A DNA stretch of 64,000 nucleotides. Source: Choanephora cucurbitarum (Eukaryota > Mucoromycota > Mucoromycetes > Mucorales > Choanephoraceae). Shown here piece by piece: positions 56,901-64,000 of the stretch. The stretch lies in assembly GCA_025331435.1 (NCBI GenBank), contig JAIWNI010000084.1, positions 57,722 through 121,721 of the forward strand, written 5' to 3'. A program made the translations under genes and the position numbers. The notes under the pieces are model-generated. The model was not told the DNA's origin, ran no database searches, and saw only the letters and a list, made by a program, of their open reading frames with translations. Within the stretch, counting starts at the first letter, position 1. The number at the start of each line of letters is the position of its first letter.

Positions 56901-57736
56901 TACGTCAAAGCTCAGCAACTGCATATGCTGAGTTTGATGAAAGCAATCAGTATGACTATTCTGAATTCATCAAAACGCACCGCACTCTGCTAGACATTCA
57001 AAAGGCATTCCCACAAGTCAACTTTATTAACATGAGTCAGTTTTTGGCTGTTGTCTATGTGATGCAACCCAGAAGATATTCTATAGCCTCTTCTCCTTTA
57101 ATGTATCCTGATAGTATCCATCTAGCAGTAGCTGTTGTGGATGATCATGTTAACGGTCGTCGCTATCCTGGTTTATGCTCATCTTACTTGGCACGCTCTC
57201 AAATAGGAGATCGTCTCTGTGTCAAACTCAAATCGTCAAAGCATATCTTTAGGATGCCAGAGGATTTGACGATACCACTAGTCATGATCGCTGCCGGTAC
57301 AGGGATAGCTCCATTCCGAGGATTCTTACAACATAGACTTATGGAAAAAAAGTCAGGTAAACAAGTGGCTCCATGCCTCTTGTTTTTTGGTTGTCGTCAT
57401 CCTGATAAGGATCATCTCTACAAGGTAGAAATGCAAGCGTATGTTGATTCTGGCATTCTCTCCCATCATTATTTGGCTTTCTCTAGAACGGATACTCTTA
57501 CTTCTAGCAAATATGTACAACATCAGATACTAAACAACTCAACCGAAGTGTGGGATATGATGCGTTCGGGTGGTGCTATTTATGTATGTGGTTCAGTTGC
57601 TATGAGCCAAGAAGTGAGAGCTGCTTTTCAAAGTATTGTTAAAACCCTGGGTAAGACGAATACTATTGAAGAGGCAGAAGCGTATCTTCGTGCTTTAGAA
57701 GCTCAGAGGCTATATACGAATGATGTGTGGGGTTAG
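53939..57736 (+). CDS. CYP505-like self-sufficient cytochrome P450 fused to its reductase, with an extra N-terminal domain
   Basis: Four exons (53939-54258, 54351-54618, 54688-55642, 55707-57736) give about 1,190 residues. The P450 part has the I-helix AGHDTTANT, ETLRLHPP (ExxR) and the heme loop FSTGPRACIGMA. The reductase half has an FMN flavodoxin start (FLFGTQTGTSQDYA), the FAD motifs RRYSIASSP and GLCSSYL, an NADPH motif GTGIAPFRGF and a C-terminal aromatic end (YTNDVWG). This is the P450BM3/P450foxy plan, typically a soluble subterminal fatty-acid hydroxylase. About 85 residues precede the usual IPGPVPLPVVGN start and look like a compact beta-rich, ubiquitin-like module. There is no membrane anchor. 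The second intron appears to be a GC-AG intron. All catalytic motifs are intact. Confidence 0.9.
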
Positions 57737-59641
57737 GAAAGAAACTCCTTGTTTTGAGTCCATTTGAATTTCAATAAATTTACATTTTCGTCTAACAGGA
57801 TTTCATTGATTATTGACTATGCTGAATCATGCAAACAATGAATGATCATACAATATTCTTTTGCTATATTATTTAGGCAAAACTCGGAAATCTGTTTTCT
57901 GTCCAATGGAATTTATAAGTCTTTGGAAGGAAATCGTTTTCTGTTGTAATTAATCGATCACTTATCCATGCGAACAACCGCTTTAACAAATATCGTCAAA
58001 ATACTATAAATAGAAAAGAAAAATACAGATGGTGTTTCAATTCATTTAGGATTTTCTGAAGGCTGCTGAGACTGAGACATTTCTTTCTTTACTTGTGAAA
58101 CAAAGGTACGGATTCTGATCTTGTTAAAAATCAGGCACTGTGTAGCCTCTACAGGTTTCATTCCGTTTTAGTTACAACACATCTCACTTGAATTTTAATA
58201 ATTAATCGAAAATAAAAGCTGTAAAACAACGATGACGTTCTTGTAAGAAAAGGTTCAGCCGTTCATTCTTCTTTTCAAAAGTGGCGCATCAAGCACCTTA
58301 TGACTATTTCGTTCTTACTTTGACATTTAGATTGATTATATTGGCACATTGAGGCAACAATAGGCATCATATGAGCATGGCTGAATTAAGTCAACTCTCT
58401 TTGGAAATGAATGATAGATTCTAGGCAACTTTGTAACTCCATTTAGGGGTCCAAACCTAATTTTAGATCGCAATCAAACCTTTAGGTAAGGGTCACAGCT
58501 TTCTTGAGTTTTAAATTAGATACTTTAATGTTCATATATGGATAATTCCAAAGGATATCAAGAAGGAGTTTAGAATAAACCCCACACTATAAGTTGAGAA
58601 CCACAATAGTCTCATGAGGTTTCTGGTAAAATAGCTTGCATCATACACAACCCATATGCCTCTTTTGTTATGGTCGTAAGAATGTGTTCAACTTCATGTA
58701 GCTATATTCTAACACAGAAGTCTCAGCCTTTTCCCAGAAAAGAGTAATACAGTTCGCTTTTTAAGCAGGAAATCGGTCATCCTAACATTGAACAAAATGA
58801 CAGAATATCAATCTAGAATAAACCAAAACATGATTGGAGAGATACTATTTTGCTTAGAGAATGGTCTCGGCAATGTACCTTATTGATATTCACTCTCTCT
58901 TTCTCAGTCACTTTGAGGGTTTGGGTTGGTATTTCAGCATATTATTCTTTAAAGAAATGAGAAAGTCATTGTGTTTCCCATGTCAGCTCTAAGTTTGTTT
59001 ACTCTCCAAGGATTGGTTCCTGCAGTTTAGATTGAAAAAAGATATCGAGAAGTTTTTGATGAGTTTAGATTGAGATTGAAAAGCGAAGACTTATTGGTGT
59101 TATTTGTACATATAAGGGAAAATATGAGTCACAAAAACAGATGGTGGTTCAAGCATTCTCTTACGTTTAACTAAGATCCATTGGCCCAAGCGAAAGCTTT
59201 CAATCCCAAAGCGTCAAAGATATCTTTGTTCAATCTAATCTAGTCTGCGTTGCACATGAACAGCCAAAATAATAAGGAAGTAGTGAGACTGCAGTCAATG
59301 AAACTTTTTAAAGTGACAACGAATGAGTGTTAGCTCCAGTTATGTACAAATTATCCTTTTTCTTATAAAAATAGATTTTAGGAAAAGTAAAAAAAAAATT
59401 GGATCATTCAATCAATAAACAACAGGCAATTTAAGTAAGAACCAAATGATCATATAACAGTGTAAAGAAACGGCACTCGTTTGCTGTATTGGTATATCTA
59501 AACTGGATATCTAGCTTCATTTAACCATCAATGGTAAGGACGTTGTCTGAATGGTTAAAGTTCAAATACAAGCTTATCCCAGCCAATAAGTAGACTAAAA
59601 AGAACAAAAATAGTCAGCTTTTTTCCCACAAATGTTGTAAT
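57737..59641. other. Gene-poor region between the P450 and Zn2Cys6/PAS genes
   Basis: About 1.9 kb. The only item of note is a 39-codon minus-strand ORF at 58161-58042 starting MKPVEATQ. It could be a micropeptide or a chance ORF. No repeat or RNA gene is recognised. Confidence 0.4.
58042..58161 (-). CDS. Tiny ORF of 39 codons, doubtful
   Basis: ATG to stop on the minus strand, with Arg/Ile-rich and Lys/Gln-rich halves (NKIRIRTFVSQVKKEMSQ). It resembles the tail of a small basic protein, but no homologue or splice partner is recognised. Very low certainty. Confidence 0.15.
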   Translation of the reverse strand: MKPVEATQCLIFNKIRIRTFVSQVKKEMSQSQQPSENPK

Positions 59642-60988
59642 CTATATGCTTACATTATCATTCAGAAAATCCTGTACGAGCCCGCCCATTGGTACCGCAT
59701 TTAATTTTTGGTGTTCTGATGAATGGAGAAAATCGCCCAATAAAGAAACATATTCCTGTTCTTGTGAAACCACCATCTTGGGAAAAGGTTCTTCATCATC
59801 ACTATGCAGAGGATTACATTCGATCATGGAACTTGAAGGTGATGAAGATGAAACTGAAGATGAAGACATGATAGCCTCGCATAAATGATTGACCAAATCA
59901 GCTTCTTCTGTTGTATTATTGTAGGGATTAAGCATAGGCAGAGCATCAGGAACACGGAGATCCACTTCGTTTTCTTTCAATACGTCAGGTACTGTCACTG
60001 TACGGGAAATCAGACAGACAATATACAGCTTACTTAGTGTATCAGGCTTGAAGATATCTCCTCCAAGACCACCTCCCATATAAAATTTACATTCATACGT
60101 AGATGATTTGAATTTGAGTGATTCTATCAGTGTTTGAGATCCATTTGCAATATTCAGCAGCTGAGTAGGTGATGTTGAAAGAAAATCGCTTGAGCTGGCT
60201 GGTGTGAATGAGATAGGTTGGGTTATATGATGATGGCAATTATCGAGAAGTACACGGTGTATCCGAGACAAAGCTTGGGATGATTCTGTGTGAATTAAAT
60301 CATAGAGTGAACGGTGACTTATTGAGTTTGGATCCATGTTGAAAAATCGGACTGATTCGTCAGATGCTCTAGCACAACATAGGTCCATTGAAAGAAACAT
60401 CTATTTTATTCAACTATTAGCATCTATTGTGGTTCTTCTTTCAGTAAACTTACTGTCATCATCTCTAAGGGTAATAGTTTTTCCTCCGGTTTTGTTCGCT
60501 GAAATTGAGTCATTTCAAACGAGCTTTTGGTCAACGAAAGAGCAGGCATCAGCACAGGCGACTCGGTGGATATAAATGGCTCAGATAGATATGTTAATGA
60601 GACAGGGCTTGTTAGGTTTGGTATCTTTGTTGTTTTCTTAGTGGACGACATTCTTGGTCTGCCTCGCTTTTTATGCTGAATATCAATGCATGTATCTGAT
60701 TTGCCTAAGGCAGAACATCTTTTACAAGGACGGGATACTACATGGTTGAAGATTCATTAGCTTCTGTTCAACTCAGCCTTCAAATGCACAGATACTTACA
60801 ATCACAAGCTAAATGTGCTTTTTTACAGTTAACCTTAAGAATAGAAAAAAAATGAGTTTTTTTTCAGACATTTGAGATATGCCTTAATGACTTACACAAG
60901 CAGTCGATACATGTGTTGCTTTGCCTAACTTTTTCTTTGTGATTTTGCGGTTATTGTTTTGAGTATGTGCTAGTACTGTATCGGACAT
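59642..60988 (-). CDS. Zn2Cys6 transcription factor with PAS domain (ERT1/AcuK-like group)
   Basis: Minus-strand gene from the ATG at 60988 (MSDTVLAHTQNNN). The cluster is split over three exons: CVNCKKAHLACD, then RPCKRCSALGKSDTCID, followed by HKKRGRPR, a patch typical of AcuK/AcuM/Ert1/Gsm1 regulators. A PAS domain follows (FLSMDLCCARASDESVRFF, SLYDLIHTESSQALSRIHRVLLD). These factors control gluconeogenesis and non-fermentable carbon use in other fungi; here that is inference. A Ser-rich acidic C-terminus completes about 370 residues. The last codons end NDNVSI with the stop at 59642. The sequence GTAAGC just before could also be a splice donor leading to a slightly different tail. Confidence 0.82.
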
Positions 60989-62237
60989 GTAGAAGAGTGA
61001 AGAAAACTTTAGAAGAAAGAAAGAAAGAAAGAGAATAAGAAAAAGAAAAATGCATTTACTTCTGGGAAGAAGCGGTAGATGAGCATTTACGGCAAAAAAT
61101 AATTGCGGTTTTCTGATCACCAATTAGCACCTTTTAGATTTAAGTTCTGCTGATTGGCAAATTTTCAGATGGTGTTGTTCAGCATAAAATGTCAACCCAA
61201 TATAGTAGATAAGTAAAATCCATTATTACAAAAGAAGCACATGCATGTTTATTCTATAGATTCTGTCATTGGTAATAGATCTTCTTTTTTTTTCATTTCT
61301 TAGATGATAAAAAAAGCAAAATTTATACAACCATTTTATAGTGATACAATGATATGTGCGCATCATTTCAAAACCCCACAAAAATCTCGATCACCATTTA
61401 CTAAACAGAGAAAAATACCTAAAAGAAAAAGAAAAAGAGTGTCATGAGTTGCAGAAATAAACTTCTGACTCCTCTAAACAGGATCAGGAAAAAAATAAAA
61501 GGGATCACAGTAATGTGGTTTTTAGGAGAATTTATGGAGAAAAAAAAAGAGCATTAAACATGGTAAAATCTCCGGTTTTCCCACAACTCAATATAAAGGG
61601 GCTCGCACAATTTGTTCTTTTTTTTGGGGCCTTAAGGGTGTAAAATCTTGGCCCTTTTTTTCTCTTACTTGTTCGTTACACAATTTGTCTTATTCCAAAT
61701 TACAGCTTGTTTAGAATTGTTCAAAACAAAGAAACCAGAGCAATGTGTATTAATTGCTTGTCTCTACTAGTTGACTTTCTTTGCCTGCTTCGACAATATT
61801 AGACAAAAGCAAGGAGAATCTATTTGTTTTGATGAAATTCCTTGAGATAATATTGTAGCTGTACTGCATAAGTAATTTGTTTGGCTGGCTTCTCTTCTTC
61901 AGCTAGAGTATGCTAGCTTACAACTAGTTTTCATTGAGAAATTGAATAAGATAGTCTTGTAATCTTTTTTTTTATTTTGGCTTCGCATGTCTTTCGTGCA
62001 AATAATAGCTCTCTGCGGCTTTCTTCAGTTTTGTGTTCACAAACATTTATACATCAGTATGTAATGAATTGTTAGCACAAGAAAAAGCTAACTGCCTTAC
62101 TCACTATACTCGCTTTATAGCCGTCATCGCCTCACAGTTTGGATCATGGTTTCCCTTCAAAGACTACTTAAACTTATATTCAAATTAAGTAGCATGTTAA
62201 CGATGAACTATAGTCTAAAAAGCAACGATATTTTATT
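60989..62237. other. Intergenic region between the PAS regulator and the Helitron relic
   Basis: About 1.25 kb, AT-rich, no supported gene. The first few hundred bases should contain the promoter of the Zn2Cys6/PAS gene. The right part may hold the 3' end of the Helitron, but no clear hairpin plus CTRR end could be fixed. Confidence 0.4.
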
Positions 62238-63860
62238 TTACAAAAGATATTTAAGAAAGATGATATTATCGGCAGTATTACTAAATAATAAATATTGTTG
62301 ATCAGATTGCGCTTCTGCAAGTAGAACATGGATTGCATGAAGGTTAGTTGAACGAGAGAAAGCAACATATAACTGGCCGTGAGTGAATAGAGAAGATTGA
62401 AGATCAATTCTGATATTTGTTAAAAATTGACCTTGAAACTTGTTAATAGTCATATAAAAGCTTAGCTTGATAGGAATTTGCTTTCTTGACAAAATAAATG
62501 GAAAGTCGTCTTCCGAGGTAGTAAGAGTTATTCTAGGAATAAACTCAGTTTGTTCATGACCGTCATTTTGATCTTTCATTATTACAGTTTCAAGGACATA
62601 CTGACCAATTCTTTTTACAATCAGTCTAGTACCATTGCATAGACCTCTTTGAGGATCTAATTTCTGAGTAACATTACAATACAGCCTACTTTTAAGGTTA
62701 ACTTGGCAGGTAGAAAGCTGCCTGGGCTTAGTGTTTGCAAGTATTTAGTCGAAACTCTATAAACCTCGTTACTGCTGTTTTCTTCATCCGAATAGTCAGC
62801 CTTGTTTACAGATATTAGATTGACAGGCTCTCCTTGCATCGAATCAAGTACCTTTTCATTTATAGAATCTACAATGGTATTTTCAGAAGTAACAATAGCA
62901 GACTTGTATGAAATGCTCAGATTGTCGGGCACTTTTAAAAGACTCTCTGGAGAATAAAATTTCACAATAAGATAATCCAAAGAAGAGGTCCAAAATGTAT
63001 ACTGTGGCAGAGGTATTTTCGCATTTTGCATTGCAGTATTGTAAGTCCTTGAATAAAGCAACTTTTTCAAATGAGCATTATTGCCTGAAGTACCCATTAC
63101 AGGCATGGTTATAAGAAGATGTATTACCTGTATTTGATGCCAAATGTAAGATTGCTTAATTAAGGCTCCTACAATAGAGGATCTAGTACCGTTTTTGACT
63201 ACTGGAGGAATTTGAGCAAAATTACCGCCAAGAACAATAGGAGTATCACCAAAAAGTAAATTGTTAATATAAATATCTTTAACAGCGTAACCAACAGCTT
63301 CAAACATGGCCTGTTTTACTCAGGGAACTTCATCTCAAATAATCAGAAATGTTTGACGAAGTAAATCGGCTAGTTTGCTACTCTTTGGAATATTACAGGC
63401 TGAAGATTTATTAAGCTTTAAAGGGATATTTAACTTAAAATGAGAGATTCTGTCTCCAACTGAAAGTAGTACTGTGATATTAAATGAAGCCGCATACCAA
63501 CCGATTCTTTTTTTTCGCTTTTTAATTAGTTGCACAGCGTATTGCAAAGGAAAGTCTTTTTGGTATCGGCTGGATCATGAAAAAAGAAGCAAATACCAGT
63601 CTCCGAATTGACTGAGTCAGTGTTACTTAATAAACTAGAAAACTGCAACTTGTGGACTATAGTATCAAAGGCTGGTTTCTGGTTCTGGATTGAAGAGTAC
63701 GCATTTTGAGTTGTATGCTAGTTCTTCTTTTAGAGAGATATACCATAATTGTTCGTCAATGAGAGGGCTATCAGTGAAAGTGCGATTGGAATTGAAGCTA
63801 TTCAAATCGCTTGTCCGATCATATCTTGGTGAGGGTAGATCGAATCCTTTGAACGATGTG
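62238..63860 (-). pseudogene. Decayed Helitron Rep/helicase (Pif1-like C-terminal part)
   Basis: Minus-strand fragments in several frames that follow the order of a Helitron helicase. They are NQKPAFDTIVHKL, then FFFHDPADTKKTFLCNT where a Walker A GPGGTGKT is expected, LKLNKSSACNIPKSSKLADLLRQTFLII, GGNFAQIPPVV, and near the end MTINKFQGQF followed by HGQLYVAFSRSTN. Frames break at about 62670 (one-base deletion), about 63315 and about 63550. The degraded P-loop shows the enzyme is dead. The Rep endonuclease part would lie beyond 63860, possibly outside the window. Confidence 0.78.
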
Positions 63861-64000
63861 GCGCTTTAGGGCAAAGATGGATAAAAAGTAAATACGAAAA
63901 CAGAGAAGTAGACGTTCAAAGAGACAGCTTACACTCTGCTTATTATTTTAAGAGATAGACGAGGTTTACATTGTTACAAATATAGCAATTGTTTATATGC

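Noticed and set aside
62120..62240. Helitron 3' hairpin with CTRR end
   Set aside because: Several AT-rich partial palindromes exist but none can be fixed with confidence as the terminus.
1..64000. tRNA, rRNA or CRISPR features
   Set aside because: No cloverleaf-like block with GGTTCGAATC-type B box and no regular spacer array was seen on reading both strands. A covariance-model search was not possible here.

Overview
The window is nuclear DNA of a filamentous fungus. AT-rich DNA, many short introns (about 50-90 bp, GT..AG), CT-rich pyrimidine tracts upstream of starts, a CreA/Mig1-type zinc finger, Zn2Cys6 regulators, a CYP505-type fused P450 and a PAK-family kinase all fit a fungus. The gene style and repeat content look most like Mucoromycota (Mucorales), but that placement is inference. 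No bacterial, organellar or CRISPR features, and no convincing tRNA or rRNA gene, were seen.

Layout. 0.2-13.1 kb is dense: a short CreA/Mig1-like zinc finger, a YME2-like mitochondrial RRM/P-loop protein and a Sel1-repeat protein on the plus strand, then a Ser-rich protein and a full-length kinesin-3 (Unc104/KIF1-like) on the minus strand. 14.4-16.8 kb holds a PAK kinase. 16.8-24.3 kb is gene-poor, with three copies of an unclassified 156-173 bp inverted-repeat element around a mitochondrial PPR-like gene. 24.3-45.5 kb is dense again: a SEC7/BIG ARF exchange factor, a SAC2/INPP5F-like phosphoinositide phosphatase, an alpha/beta hydrolase, VPS29, an AP-1-like bZIP, a Zn2Cys6 regulator, a PH-domain protein, linker histone H1 and the riboflavin enzyme RIB7. 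A gene-empty 2.7 kb stretch lies inside it.

45.7-52.7 kb is a transposon graveyard: a LINE-type relic carrying a deleted copy of the short element, two related 5'-end repeat copies, and a Tc1/mariner element carrying a second, internally deleted Tc1/mariner element inside it. This nest abuts a possible 5'-truncated gene with a PD-(D/E)xK-like motif. 53.9-57.7 kb encodes a self-sufficient P450-reductase with an unexpected N-terminal extension. 59.6-61.0 kb encodes a Zn2Cys6 plus PAS regulator. 62.2 kb to about 63.9 kb is a decayed Helitron helicase.

Functional themes. Several neighbours belong to membrane traffic and phosphoinositide biology (SEC7, SAC2, VPS29, a PH protein, and the kinesin-3 with its own PH domain), though nothing shows they are co-regulated. 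Convergent gene pairs are packed very tightly (12-132 bp between stops). The best leads for something undescribed are the short inverted-repeat family, the P450 N-terminal fusion, the PD-(D/E)xK-like gene at the Tc1 boundary, and the three TTACGTAA palindromes flanking the bZIP gene.
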